A stretch of 64,000 nt of DNA, taken from positions 1,116,001 to 1,180,000 of the forward strand of contig NZ_REFU01000001.1 of NCBI RefSeq assembly GCF_003688915.1, written 5' to 3'. Both the position numbers and the translations under genes were made by a program. This stretch comes from Rhodococcus sp. SBT000017 (GTDB lineage Bacteria > Actinomycetota > Actinomycetes > Mycobacteriales > Mycobacteriaceae). Within the stretch, counting starts at the first letter, position 1. Each line of letters opens with the position of its first letter. Below, one piece after another: positions 53,221 to 62,181 of this stretch. Below the pieces are notes generated by a model. It made no database searches. It was not told the origin of the DNA and saw only the letters and a program-made list of their open reading frames with translations.

Positions 53221-54951
53221 TCAGCCGAGGATCGCGCTCACTGCCTCGCGGGCAGCGGCGGTGCTGTCCGTCTTCAGGGCTGCGGCGGCCGCTTCCTTGC
53301 ACTGATCGAGCGTGACCGTCGCCAGCTTCGACCCCACGTGCGCGACGGCAGCCGATGCCGCTGACAGCGAGGTGATGCCGAGTCCGACCAACACGCAGGC
53401 CAGAAGCGGATCGGCAGCGGCCTCACCGCAGACACCAACAGGCTTGCCCGCCTTGGCTCCCGCGGCCGCGGTGTGCGCCACGAGTGCCAATACGGCCGGC
53501 TGCCACGGATCGGTCAGGCCGGCGAGCTGAGCGGACATACGGTCGGCGGCCATCGTGTACTGAGCCAGGTCGTTGGTGCCGATCGACAGGAAGTCGACGT
53601 GCTCGAGGATGTGTTCGGCGAGCAGAGCGGCGGCGGGGATCTCGATCATGACGCCGGGGGTGAGTCCGCGCTCGCGCACGTCGGCGGCGAAGTCCTTCGC
53701 CTCCAGCGCGGTCGCGATCATCGGAGCCATCACCCACGGGAAGGAGTCGGTCGCCTTGGCGGCCGCTGCGATGCCGTCGAGCTGGCGGTACAGAATCCCT
53801 CGGTCGGCCTCGGCGATGCGGATGCCGCGGATGCCCAGTGCCGGGTTGGCTTCGTCGGGATGCGTGGCGAACCGAAGTGGCTTGTCCGAGCCTGCGTCGA
53901 GAGTTCGCACGACGACCTTCTTGCCCGCGAACGCGTCGAGTACCTGGGCGTAGATCTCGGCCTGCTCGTCGACGGTGGGTTCGGAGTCGCGGTCGAGGAA
54001 GCATAGTTCGGTACGAAACAGTCCGACGCCGTCCGCTGCGCTGGACCGTGCTGCGCGAGCACCGGCACCGTCCTGGACGTTGGCCAGAATGTCGACCGCA
54101 TGGCCGTCGGCGGTGGTACCGGGGCCGACCCACTGGGACACTCGGTCCAGCTCGTCGCGGGCAGAGACGACGGCGGCGCGAGCCGACTCGGCGTCGGGCT
54201 CGAGTTCGATGCGGCCGCTGGTGCCGTCGACCGATGCGTTCGTACCCGCGGCGATGTCGTCGAGGCCGGCCACGGCAACGATGCAGGGAATGCCCAGCTG
54301 GCGCGCGATGATCGCGGTGTGACTGGTCGGACCGCCCAGCGAGGTGGCCAGTCCCACGATCAGCGCAGGGTCGAGGCCAGCGGTGTCGGCGGGTGCCAGG
54401 TCGTCGGCGAACAGCACCGACGGTTCGTCCGGCACCGGAACACCGGGCTCCGGAACGCCGAGGATCTCGGCGATGACGCGATCGCGGATGTCGCGCAGAT
54501 CGGTCACGCGCTCGGCCATCAGACCGCCGAGCTGGGTGAACATCGCGGCGAACTTCTCGGTCGCCGCCGCCGTTGCGGTGACGGCCGAACTGCCCTTGGC
54601 GATCGAGGCGCGCGCAGCTCCGAGCCAACCGCGGTCCGTTGCCATCGCGGCGTTGGCCGACAGTACTTCCGAGGCAGCGCCGGTCGCCAGCTCCGCGCGA
54701 CCACGCAGTCGAGCGGCGACGGCGTTCGCTGCGGCGTCGAAGACGTCCTTCTCGGCACCTCGATCCGCCTCGGCCACCTCGCCGGTGTCGGCTGGGATGG
54801 CGGGACGGGCACCGGGGCGGATCACTCGGCCGTATCCGACGCCGGGCACGACAGGCGTGCCGTGCAGCGTGGTCTGCGCTGCTCCGGTCCCGGCAGCGTC
54901 GACTGTCGTGTCTGAGTGTCCGGTCGAAGCGGTGCTAACCGATCCCGTCAT
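53221..54951 (-). CDS. ptsI: phosphoenolpyruvate-protein phosphotransferase (PTS Enzyme I)
   Basis: A 576-residue Enzyme I that takes phosphate from PEP and passes it to HPr. The phosphorylated His211 is in GGPTSHTAIIAR. The PEP-binding TIM-barrel domain shows GLFRTELCFLDRD, ALGIRGIRIAEA, MIEIPAAALLA, IGTNDLAQYTMAADR and the active-site Cys in VGVCGEAAADP. ATG 54951 follows GGAGGA. It is divergent from the fruR-fruK-fruA-ptsH operon and shares a promoter palindrome with it. Confidence 0.96.
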   Translation of the reverse strand: MTGSVSTASTGHSDTTVDAAGTGAAQTTLHGTPVVPGVGYGRVIRPGARPAIPADTGEVAEADRGAEKDVFDAAANAVAARLRGRAELATGAASEVLSANAAMATDRGWLGAARASIAKGSSAVTATAAATEKFAAMFTQLGGLMAERVTDLRDIRDRVIAEILGVPEPGVPVPDEPSVLFADDLAPADTAGLDPALIVGLATSLGGPTSHTAIIARQLGIPCIVAVAGLDDIAAGTNASVDGTSGRIELEPDAESARAAVVSARDELDRVSQWVGPGTTADGHAVDILANVQDGAGARAARSSAADGVGLFRTELCFLDRDSEPTVDEQAEIYAQVLDAFAGKKVVVRTLDAGSDKPLRFATHPDEANPALGIRGIRIAEADRGILYRQLDGIAAAAKATDSFPWVMAPMIATALEAKDFAADVRERGLTPGVMIEIPAAALLAEHILEHVDFLSIGTNDLAQYTMAADRMSAQLAGLTDPWQPAVLALVAHTAAAGAKAGKPVGVCGEAAADPLLACVLVGLGITSLSAASAAVAHVGSKLATVTLDQCKEAAAAALKTDSTAAAREAVSAILG

Positions 54952-55041
54952 GTGGTCCTCCTCGAATCCTGCGTGAACAAAAGGTCTTCGTACTGTTCGG
55001 CGAGCTGTGGCGCACTCAATTTCTCGCCTGTGTTGTGACCG

Positions 55042-55087
55042 AGATTACTCCAAAGTCTTGACATGTCAACACACACGGGCGTAAAAC
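55042..55087. promoter_or_regulatory. divergent ptsI / fruR promoters sharing one -35 palindrome
   Basis: The 12-bp palindrome TTGACATGTCAA (55058-55069) supplies a perfect -35 TTGACA in both directions. Plus strand: 18 nt to TAAAAC (55082-55087). Minus strand: 16 nt to TAATCT (55047-55042). One protein bound here would control both transcripts. Confidence 0.7.
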
Positions 55088-55108
55088 AACATAAAGCAAC
55101 ATCAACAT
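55087..55108 (+). promoter_or_regulatory. CAACAT direct repeats, candidate FruR operator
   Basis: Three direct CAACAT copies at 55087-55092, 55097-55102 and 55103-55108 lie just downstream of the fruR -10. DeoR-type fructose regulators bind short direct repeats in such positions; the link to FruR is inferred. Confidence 0.5.
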
Positions 55109-55122
55109 GGAAGGAGACGCAG

Positions 55123-55890
55123 GTGTACGCAGAAGAACGACAGCACTCCATAGCCGAACTGATCAGCACCCATGGACGCGTCTCCGTCAACGATCTCTCT
55201 GCCACCTACGGCGTCACCACAGAAACTGTGCGACGCGACCTCGCCACCCTCGATCGAATGGGCGTCGTGCGCCGCGTCCACGGTGGAGCAGTACCGGCAT
55301 CGGCGCTGACCACACTCGAACCGGGCGTCTCGGAACGCGAATTCACCCGCGCCGAGCAGAAGGACGCGATCGCGGCCGCCGCGCTGTCCTTCCTGCCGCC
55401 GGTAGGGGGCAGCGCCGTGTTCGATGGCGGCACCACAACGGGCCGACTCGCCGGTTTGCTTCCTCACGATCGCGAACTGACGTTGGTGACCAACTCGGTC
55501 CCGATCGCCGCTCGCGCCGCGACGATGCCGAGTGTCAGCCTTCGACTGCTCGGCGGTCGGGTACGTGGGACCACTCAGGCGGCTGTCGGCGACGAAGCGC
55601 TGAGCGCCCTCGAATGGCTCCGTGTGGACGTCGCGTTCATCGGCACCAACGCCATCAGCGTCGGGCACGGACTGTCCACTCCCGACAGCGACGAGGCAGC
55701 AGTCAAGCGTGCCATGGTCGAGGCGGCGAACCACGTTGTGGTGCTAGCGGATTCGTCGAAGATCGGCCGCGAGCACCTGGTCAGCTTCGCCCGAGTGGGC
55801 TCCATCGATGTCATCGTCACCGACAGCGACATCTCGACCAACGACCGTAAAAAACTCAGCGACAAAGGAATCGAGGTGGTGATCGCATGA
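55123..55890 (+). CDS. fruR: DeoR-family fructose-operon regulator
   Basis: A 255-residue DeoR-type regulator. The N-terminal winged helix (VSVNDLSATYGVTTETVRRDL) carries the family signature; the C-terminal sugar-phosphate sensor domain contains VFDGGTTTGRL and DVAFIGTNAI. It presumably senses fructose 1-phosphate or fructose 1,6-bisphosphate. GTG 55123 follows AAGGAG; an upstream ATG at 55063 lies inside the promoter and is rejected. The stop overlaps the fruK start by 4 nt (ATGA). Confidence 0.92.
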   Translation: MYAEERQHSIAELISTHGRVSVNDLSATYGVTTETVRRDLATLDRMGVVRRVHGGAVPASALTTLEPGVSEREFTRAEQKDAIAAAALSFLPPVGGSAVFDGGTTTGRLAGLLPHDRELTLVTNSVPIAARAATMPSVSLRLLGGRVRGTTQAAVGDEALSALEWLRVDVAFIGTNAISVGHGLSTPDSDEAAVKRAMVEAANHVVVLADSSKIGREHLVSFARVGSIDVIVTDSDISTNDRKKLSDKGIEVVIA

Positions 55891-56897
55891 TGGTCACACT
55901 CACGGCCAACCCGAGCATGGACCGGACGGTCACACTCGACACGCCGCTCGTCCGCGGCGGCGTACACCGGGCATCGACGTCGGCCACCGACCCGGGAGGC
56001 AAGGGCGTCAACGTCGCTCGCGTACTCGGCGGATCGGGAGTCGAGGCCCTTGCGGTGCTCCCGGCAAACACCGGAGACCCCCTGCTCGACGCTATGGCCG
56101 CGAAGGGAGTGCGGTATTCCGCGGTTCCGACGTCGGGTCCGGCACGGACCAACATCACGGTGAGCGAGGTCGGTGGCACCACCACCAAGATCAACGAGCC
56201 CGGTGCCACGGTGTCGGAGCGGACCCGCGCGGAGCTGCGGGAGCGGATCCTCTCTCTCGCAGTCGATGCCGAATGGGTGGTTCTCTCCGGTTCGCTTCCG
56301 CCGGGCCTCCCCGTCGACTGGTATGCCGAGCTCGTCACTGCCCTGCGTGCCACGTCGGCGAAAGTTGCCGTGGACACCTCCGACGAGCCACTGCTCGCAC
56401 TCGCTGCGGCCTTCCCGGCGTCGGCACCCGATCTGATCAAACCCAATTCCGAGGAACTCGCCCAACTTACCGGGTACGATTCCGAAGAGCTGGAAAGCGC
56501 AGCGGCGCAGGGTGATCCGACGGCCGCCATCGCAGCCAGCACGATCCTTCTCGGCCGAGGCGTCGGCGCGGTACTGGCCACTCTCGGCAGTGCCGGAGCC
56601 GTACTGGTCACCGAGGACGGTTCCTGGTACGCCAGCCCGCCCCCGATCACCGCGGTCAGCACGGTCGGCGCAGGCGATTCCTCGCTCGCCGGCTACATCC
56701 TCGCCGATGCCGAGGACTGTTCCGACGCAGACAAACTTCGCCGCGCCGTCGCCTACGGAACGGCAGCAACCGCGCTTCCAGGCACCACGCTTCCACTGCC
56801 CGAGCAGACCCACCCGAATTCGGTGACGGTCCGTGCGCTCGACATCCCGACCTCCGTCAGCCCGTCCACGCTCTCCCCTTCTTCGAACCGTCTCTAG
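55887..56897 (+). CDS. fruK: 1-phosphofructokinase
   Basis: A 336-residue PfkB-family kinase converting fructose 1-phosphate to fructose 1,6-bisphosphate. The N-terminal substrate region is LTANPSMDRTV and DPGGKGVNVARVL. The C-terminal signature STVGAGDSSLAGYI contains the catalytic Asp and the anion hole. It overlaps fruR by 4 nt and is 9 nt before fruA. The last 25 residues are a Ser/Pro-rich tail. Confidence 0.95.
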   Translation: MMVTLTANPSMDRTVTLDTPLVRGGVHRASTSATDPGGKGVNVARVLGGSGVEALAVLPANTGDPLLDAMAAKGVRYSAVPTSGPARTNITVSEVGGTTTKINEPGATVSERTRAELRERILSLAVDAEWVVLSGSLPPGLPVDWYAELVTALRATSAKVAVDTSDEPLLALAAAFPASAPDLIKPNSEELAQLTGYDSEELESAAAQGDPTAAIAASTILLGRGVGAVLATLGSAGAVLVTEDGSWYASPPPITAVSTVGAGDSSLAGYILADAEDCSDADKLRRAVAYGTAATALPGTTLPLPEQTHPNSVTVRALDIPTSVSPSTLSPSSNRL

Positions 56898-56906
56898 GAG
56901 CCCGCA

Positions 56907-58952
56907 ATGTCCACCCCCACCGAAGATCAGCAGATCATCGCCGAGGATCTGATCCTCCTCGACGCCGATCTCGGCGAATCCAAGGAAGCCGTCATCGAAC
57001 GCCTCGCAGGCGTTCTGGCTTCCGCGGGTCGCGCAACCGAGACCGATGCCCTGCGCGACGCCGCTCTGGCCCGCGAAGCGCAGTCGGCAACCGGCCTGCC
57101 CGGCGGCATCGCCATCCCGCACTGCCGTTCCGAAGCGGTCACTTCGGCCTCGCTCGGATTCGCCCGGCTGAACCCCAAGGTCGATTTCGGTGCCCCCGAC
57201 GGCCCGGCCGACCTCGTCTTCCTCATCGCAGCGCCGGCCGGTGCCGGTTCGGCGCACATGAAGTTGCTCTCGAGCCTGGCGCGCGCACTGGTCAAGCCGG
57301 AGTTCGTCACCTCGCTGCGCAACGCGTCCTCGGCCGCCGAGATCGTTACCCTCGTCGACGGTGTCATCAACCCTGCCGCCAAGCCCGCAGCGACGACCCC
57401 TGCGGCAGCTCCCGTGTCGACTGCCAAGCACAGCGCGGCCGCCACCCCTGCCGAGGCCACCGCGCCCAAGCACATCGTCGCAGTCACCGCCTGCCCCACC
57501 GGAATTGCGCACACCTACATGGCTGCCGATTCACTCGTCGCAGCCGGTGAGCGAGCCGGAGTCACGGTTCACGTCGAGACCCAGGGCTCGAGCGGCAGCA
57601 CGCCGTTGGACCCCTCGATCATCGCCGGAGCCGAGGCAGTCATCTTCGCCACCGATGTGGGCGTCAAGGGCCGCGAGCGTTTCGCCGGAAAGCCGGTCAT
57701 CTCCTCCGGCGTCAAGCGCGCCATCAACGAGCCCGACGTCATGCTCACCGAAGCCCTACGCGCTGCACTGAACCCGGACGCAGCTCGCGTCGGAGGTACC
57801 GCAGTGGCGGCCGGCTCGAACGAGTCCGCAGGCGAACTCGGCTGGGGCACCCGCATCCGCCAGATCCTGCTCACCGGCGTCAGCTACATGATCCCGTTCG
57901 TCGCCGCCGGTGGCCTGCTGATCGCCCTGGGCTTCCTGCTCGGCGGATACGAAATCAAGGATGTCGCCGAGGATATCGTCGTCAACAACTCCATCACCTC
58001 GCTGCCCGAAGGCGGAATCGCCGCCTACCTCGGTGCCGTGCTCTTCCAGATCGGCGCACTGTCCTTCAGCTTCCTGGTGCCCGCGCTGGCCGGCTACATT
58101 TCCTACGCCATTGCCGACAGACCAGGTCTGGCACCAGGATTCACCGCAGGCGCGGTGGCCGTTCTGGTGGGTGCAGGCTTCATCGGCGGTCTCGTCGGTG
58201 GCCTGATCGCCGGCTTCGTCGCACTGTGGATCAGCAAGTGGAAGATCCCCACAGTTCTGCGCGGCCTCATGCCCGTCGTCATCATTCCGCTGTTCGCCAC
58301 CCTCATCGTCGGCGCGATCATGTTCCTGCTGCTCGGCAAGCCACTCGCCGCGATCACCAGCGGACTCACGGACTGGCTCAACGGCCTCAGCGGTTCCTCG
58401 GTCATCATCCTCGGCATCATTCTCGGCCTCATGATGTGCTTCGACCTCGGTGGACCGGTCAACAAGGCTGCCTACGCATTCGCCACCGCAGGCCTGTCGG
58501 TCACCGATACCGCATCGCTGCGCATCATGGCAGCGGTCATGGCCGCAGGAATGGTGCCGCCTCTGGCCATGGCACTCGCCTCGACCGTTCGCGCACGCCT
58601 GTTCACCGAAGCCGAGCGCGAGAACGGCAAGGCTGCATGGTTCCTGGGAGCTGCATTCATCTCCGAGGGCGCAATCCCGTTCGCCGCAGCCGACCCGTTC
58701 CGCGTCATCCCCTCGATGATGGCCGGCGGCGCAGTGACCGGCGCGATGATCATGGCGTTCGACGTCACCCTCAGCGCACCCCACGGCGGCATCTTCGTGT
58801 TCTTCGCGATCGGAAACATCCTGTGGTTCATTCTCTCGCTGGCGGCGGGCACCATCGTCTCCGCGTTCCTGGTCGTCTCCGCCAAGCAGTTCGTCAAGGG
58901 CAAGAACGCCCCGTCGGACGCCGAACTCGATCCCGCACTCGCCACCGTCTGA
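56907..58952 (+). CDS. fruA: fructose-specific PTS transporter EIIABC
   Basis: A 681-residue fused Enzyme II that imports fructose and phosphorylates it to fructose 1-phosphate. EIIA (residues 10-155) has phospho-His72 in GIAIPHCRSEAV. An Ala/Pro/Thr linker (about 156-187) leads to EIIB, with phospho-Cys196 in VTACPTGIAHTYMAAD. EIIC (about 310-660) holds around nine membrane segments, including VPALAGYISYAIADRPGLAP and GGPVNKAAYAF. ATG 56907 follows GGAG closely. Domain order A-B-C agrees with other actinobacterial fructose systems. Confidence 0.96.
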   Translation: MSTPTEDQQIIAEDLILLDADLGESKEAVIERLAGVLASAGRATETDALRDAALAREAQSATGLPGGIAIPHCRSEAVTSASLGFARLNPKVDFGAPDGPADLVFLIAAPAGAGSAHMKLLSSLARALVKPEFVTSLRNASSAAEIVTLVDGVINPAAKPAATTPAAAPVSTAKHSAAATPAEATAPKHIVAVTACPTGIAHTYMAADSLVAAGERAGVTVHVETQGSSGSTPLDPSIIAGAEAVIFATDVGVKGRERFAGKPVISSGVKRAINEPDVMLTEALRAALNPDAARVGGTAVAAGSNESAGELGWGTRIRQILLTGVSYMIPFVAAGGLLIALGFLLGGYEIKDVAEDIVVNNSITSLPEGGIAAYLGAVLFQIGALSFSFLVPALAGYISYAIADRPGLAPGFTAGAVAVLVGAGFIGGLVGGLIAGFVALWISKWKIPTVLRGLMPVVIIPLFATLIVGAIMFLLLGKPLAAITSGLTDWLNGLSGSSVIILGIILGLMMCFDLGGPVNKAAYAFATAGLSVTDTASLRIMAAVMAAGMVPPLAMALASTVRARLFTEAERENGKAAWFLGAAFISEGAIPFAAADPFRVIPSMMAGGAVTGAMIMAFDVTLSAPHGGIFVFFAIGNILWFILSLAAGTIVSAFLVVSAKQFVKGKNAPSDAELDPALATV

Positions 58953-58995
58953 CACTCGCTACGATCGCAACAACCCCACTACGAAGGAGCACCAC

Positions 58996-59253
58996 ATGCC
59001 CAGCACCACAGTCGCCGTCGGATCCTCGATCGGTCTGCACGCTCGACCCGCAGCACTGATCGCCGACGCCGTCGCCGAAGCCGGCGTGGACGTCACCCTC
59101 GCAGTGGCCGACTCGGAGCCGGTGGACGCAGGTTCGGCCCTGATGATCATGACGCTCGGCGCCACCAAGGGCACCGAAGTCACCGTCAGCAGCGACGACC
59201 AGGCAGCACACGACAAGGTGGTCGCACTTGTCGAAGCAGACTTGGATGCATAG
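58996..59253 (+). CDS. ptsH: phosphocarrier protein HPr
   Basis: An 85-residue HPr that shuttles phosphate from Enzyme I to FruA. The active His15 lies in GLHARPA. Ser47 (DAGSALMIM) is at the position of the regulatory serine of Gram-positive HPr, but HPr kinase is generally lacking in actinobacteria. ATG follows GAAGGAG. It is the last gene of the fru operon, and its TAG stop directly abuts the hairpin repeat array. Confidence 0.96.
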   Translation: MPSTTVAVGSSIGLHARPAALIADAVAEAGVDVTLAVADSEPVDAGSALMIMTLGATKGTEVTVSSDDQAAHDKVVALVEADLDA

Positions 59254-59457
59254 GTCGTTCCGCAGGCTCCACTCCTGCAACGCCTGAGTCGTTCCGCAGG
59301 CTCCACTCCTGCAACGCCTGAGTCGTTCCGCAGGCTCCACTCCTGCAACGCCTGAGTCGTTCCGCAGGCTCCACTCCTGCAACGCCTGAGTCGTTCCGCA
59401 GGCTCCACTCCTGCAACGCCTGAGTCGTTCCGCAGGCTCCACTCCTGCAACGCCTAG
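59254..59457. repeat. six tandem 34-bp hairpin-forming repeats
   Basis: Six head-to-tail copies start at 59254, 59288, 59322, 59356, 59390 and 59424. The first five are identical; the sixth ends CTAG instead of CTGA. Each unit carries GCAGG-CTCCACT-CCTGC, a 5-bp stem extended by CGTT/AACG across two unpaired C residues. The array fills the gap between the ptsH stop and the stop of the convergent gene. Since 34 is not a multiple of three, it is unlikely to be coding, although all three minus-strand frames happen to stay open. Nothing is known to me of its function; multiple termination is one possibility. Confidence 0.95.
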
Positions 59458-59466
59458 GTCCAGCTT

Positions 59467-60546
59467 CTAGCGAGAGCGCATCGATCGCCGGACGGTGAAT
59501 CCCACCGCTCCGGCGATCAGCACCACACCGGCAGCGACGGCCGCTCGGAATGTCCATTCCGAGTCCGTCGCTGTCGGCGTCTGATCGGGAACGACGGTCG
59601 GCGATACCGGCTCCGCAGCAGCAGGTTCGGGCGTGGACGTGTCGAGCGCTACCGCGTCGGGGATCCTCAGGATGGGCGGAAGCGTGGCCTCGGCGGGTCC
59701 GAATCCTGCCTCGGATGCGATGAGCAAGGACCCGTCGTCGGTGAAGACCAGTGCCTCGCCCTGCGGCTGATCGGGCAACGGCACCACGGCGCGAGGCGCT
59801 ATCGGATCGACCAATGCCGACGCGATGTTCCCGTCCGACGGGCGGAAAAGGTAGGCGTCGGTGTAGGTGCGCACTGCGGCGACGGTGCCGTCGGCACTCA
59901 CCGCTCCCCCGGTCGCCAGTATCGATCCGACCACGAACGGCGGCCCACCGACTGTGTCGGTTGCCGTGAACGCCAGATCTCCGACCTTGCGCATCGGCGT
60001 CGGCCCAGGGCTGGTCAGATCGGCGACGGATTGGTCGTCGGCAGGTACGTACACCCCGCTCACGCCCGAGAGTTCCTTCGTGACGATCACCGGCCTACCA
60101 CCGGGCTCGATCAGTATCGTCTCGGCGTCGTGCGCGCCGTCGGGATAGGTCAGTCGGTACAGTTCGCCCGCACCCGAGGCCGGGTCCATTCGCGTCAATG
60201 CCACCGTGTCGCGGCTCATCTGATTGTCGCCGATGTTCGCCAACCACAGCGAGCCGTCGTACGACGTCAAGTCCTCGACATCGTACGGGTCGAGGGGCAC
60301 GTCGATCCATCGCTGAACCGCGCAGTCGGCACCGAGCACCGCAACCCGATCATCGGCTCCACTGTCACCGATCGCGTACAGGACCCCGTCGATCGAGGTC
60401 AGCCCGGACAACTCGTCGAGGCCGGGATCTGTTGGCCGACAATACGTTTCGGTATCGATCGGCGAAGCGAAGGCAGTACCCGAGAACGCGATCGTCGCGG
60501 CGACTGCAGCCGCCACCGCTCCGCCCACCACCAATCGTGGCCCCAC
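59467..60546 (-). CDS. secreted, C-terminally membrane-anchored propeller-like protein
   Basis: A 359-residue exported protein. A signal peptide ends near FSGTAFA-SP (residues 1-27). The middle (30-300) has repeated beta-blade-like segments (GLTSIDGVLYAIGDSGADD, LTSYDGSLWLANIGDNQ, ALVFTDDGSLLIASEAG) resembling SdiA-regulated/esterase-like propellers. A Pro/Thr-rich linker leads to one transmembrane helix (about 335-352) and a basic RRSMRSR end. Role unknown. GTG 60546 is 5 bp after the hflX stop, so it is probably translated from the hflX mRNA. Confidence 0.75.
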   Translation of the reverse strand: MGPRLVVGGAVAAAVAATIAFSGTAFASPIDTETYCRPTDPGLDELSGLTSIDGVLYAIGDSGADDRVAVLGADCAVQRWIDVPLDPYDVEDLTSYDGSLWLANIGDNQMSRDTVALTRMDPASGAGELYRLTYPDGAHDAETILIEPGGRPVIVTKELSGVSGVYVPADDQSVADLTSPGPTPMRKVGDLAFTATDTVGGPPFVVGSILATGGAVSADGTVAAVRTYTDAYLFRPSDGNIASALVDPIAPRAVVPLPDQPQGEALVFTDDGSLLIASEAGFGPAEATLPPILRIPDAVALDTSTPEPAAAEPVSPTVVPDQTPTATDSEWTFRAAVAAGVVLIAGAVGFTVRRSMRSR

Positions 60547-60551
60547 CGAGG

Positions 60552-62102
60552 TCAGACGCTGGGCACGGTCGCCGTGAATTCGACGAGCGCTGCCGCAAGC
60601 GATTGCGGCACACGAGCTTCCACGCGTGTGCCCTCCTCCTCGTGGGTGGACTTCACGATCCGGCCGTCGGTATGGATTCGTGCGACCAGATCACCACGCG
60701 TGTAGGGCACGAGAACGTCGACCAACACGTCCGGCTCGGACAGGATCTCGGCCAGGTGATCTCGCAGGGCGTCGATTCCCTCGCCGGTCTTGGCCGAGAC
60801 GAACCGAGCGCCGTCGAGCAATCCGCGCAGCTGGGTCAGCTGCACCGGATCGGCTGCGTCGATCTTGTTGACCACCAACAACTCCGGGGGCATCTTCGCA
60901 TCCTGCTCGCGAACCACCTCGGTGATCACCTCACGCACGGCCTTGATCTGATCGATCGGAAGCGGATCCGATCCGTCGACCACGTGCAGCAGCAGATCTG
61001 CATCGGTGACTTCCTCGAGCGTCGAACGGAACGCTTCGACCAACTGAGTCGGAAGGTGCCGAACGAAACCGACGGTATCGGTCAGCACGATCTCGCGACC
61101 GTCCTCGAGCGTCGACTTGCGCGTAGTGGGATCGAGGGTGGCGAACAGTGCGTTCTGAACCAACACACCGGATCCGGTCAGCGCATTCAACAGACTCGAT
61201 TTGCCTGCGTTCGTATACCCCACGATCGCGATCGACGGCACCGTACCGCTCAGGCGCTGTTCGCGTTTGGTGTCGCGGGCCTGCTTCATACCCTTGATCT
61301 CGCGACGCAGTTTGGCCATTCGCTCACGGATGCGTCGACGGTCGGTCTCGATCTTCGTCTCACCCGGTCCGCGCAGACCCACACCACCGTTGCTGCCTGC
61401 CCGTCCACCGGCCTGCCGCGACATCGATTCGCCCCAGCCGCGAAGCCTGGGCAACATGTATTCCATCTGCGCGAAGGCGACCTGCGCCTTGCCTTCTCGC
61501 GAGGTCGCGTGCTGGGCGAAGATGTCGAGGATCAGCGCGGTGCGATCGATGACCTTGACCTTGACGACCTTCTCCAGCGCATTGAGCTGAGCAGGGGTCA
61601 GTTCACCATCGCAGATCACCGTGTCGGCGCCGGTCGCGAGGACGATGTCGCGTACCTCCTTGGCCTTACCGGAGCCGATGTACGTCGCGGCATCGGGCTT
61701 GTCGCGTCGCTGCATCAGCGCTTCGAGTACCTCCGAGCCGGCGGTCTCGGCCAGTGCAGCCAGCTCGGTCATGCTGGACTCGGCCTGCGCGGCCGTGCCG
61801 GTGGTCCAGACTCCGACCAGCACGACGCGTTCGAGGCGCAGCTGCCGGTACTCGACCTCGGTGACGTCGGTGAGCTCGGTGGACAGTCCGGCCACTCGAC
61901 GTAGCGCGGTGCGATCTTCGAGCTGCATGTCGCCGGAGGACGGGGAGTTCTCGTCGTTCAGCGGAGACCGAGCCAGTCGCCTCGACCACGCGTCGGACTC
62001 TTCACGAGTCCAGGCGGATTCGGTTTCGGGAGCACCGTCGATATCGTCGCGACTGTCGTCGACCGGTTCGCCCGCAGGGGATGTTTCATGTGAGTTCGTC
62101 AT
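60552..62102 (-). CDS. hflX: ribosome-associated GTPase HflX
   Basis: A 516-residue GTPase that binds the 50S subunit and splits stalled or hibernating ribosomes. An acidic actinobacterial N-terminal extension (about 75 residues) is followed by the HflX nucleotide-binding-like domain (ATYIGSGKAKEV, VICDGELTPAQLNAL, GRAGSNGGVGLRGPGE) and the G domain: G1 GYTNAGKSS, G3 DTVGF, G4 NKID. ATG 62102 has GGAG five nt upstream. It is followed within 5 bp by the propeller-protein gene. Confidence 0.95.
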   Translation of the reverse strand: MTNSHETSPAGEPVDDSRDDIDGAPETESAWTREESDAWSRRLARSPLNDENSPSSGDMQLEDRTALRRVAGLSTELTDVTEVEYRQLRLERVVLVGVWTTGTAAQAESSMTELAALAETAGSEVLEALMQRRDKPDAATYIGSGKAKEVRDIVLATGADTVICDGELTPAQLNALEKVVKVKVIDRTALILDIFAQHATSREGKAQVAFAQMEYMLPRLRGWGESMSRQAGGRAGSNGGVGLRGPGETKIETDRRRIRERMAKLRREIKGMKQARDTKREQRLSGTVPSIAIVGYTNAGKSSLLNALTGSGVLVQNALFATLDPTTRKSTLEDGREIVLTDTVGFVRHLPTQLVEAFRSTLEEVTDADLLLHVVDGSDPLPIDQIKAVREVITEVVREQDAKMPPELLVVNKIDAADPVQLTQLRGLLDGARFVSAKTGEGIDALRDHLAEILSEPDVLVDVLVPYTRGDLVARIHTDGRIVKSTHEEEGTRVEARVPQSLAAALVEFTATVPSV

Positions 62103-62181
62103 ACGAGCTCCATGATCCACGAAAAGCCCAGCGTATGCACGCGGGTTTCGGTCCGGGCGGATGCCGAGGCCGGTGCGATCG

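Noticed and set aside
59254..59457. CRISPR array
   Set aside because: Repeat length is in range, but copies are directly adjacent with no spacers and no cas genes are near.
58894..59557. Minus-strand open frames through the 34-bp repeats, predicting peptide repeats such as CGTTQALQEWSL
   Set aside because: All three frames stay open because the unit lacks minus-strand stops and is not a multiple of three; there is no ribosome-binding site and the frames run antisense into ptsH.
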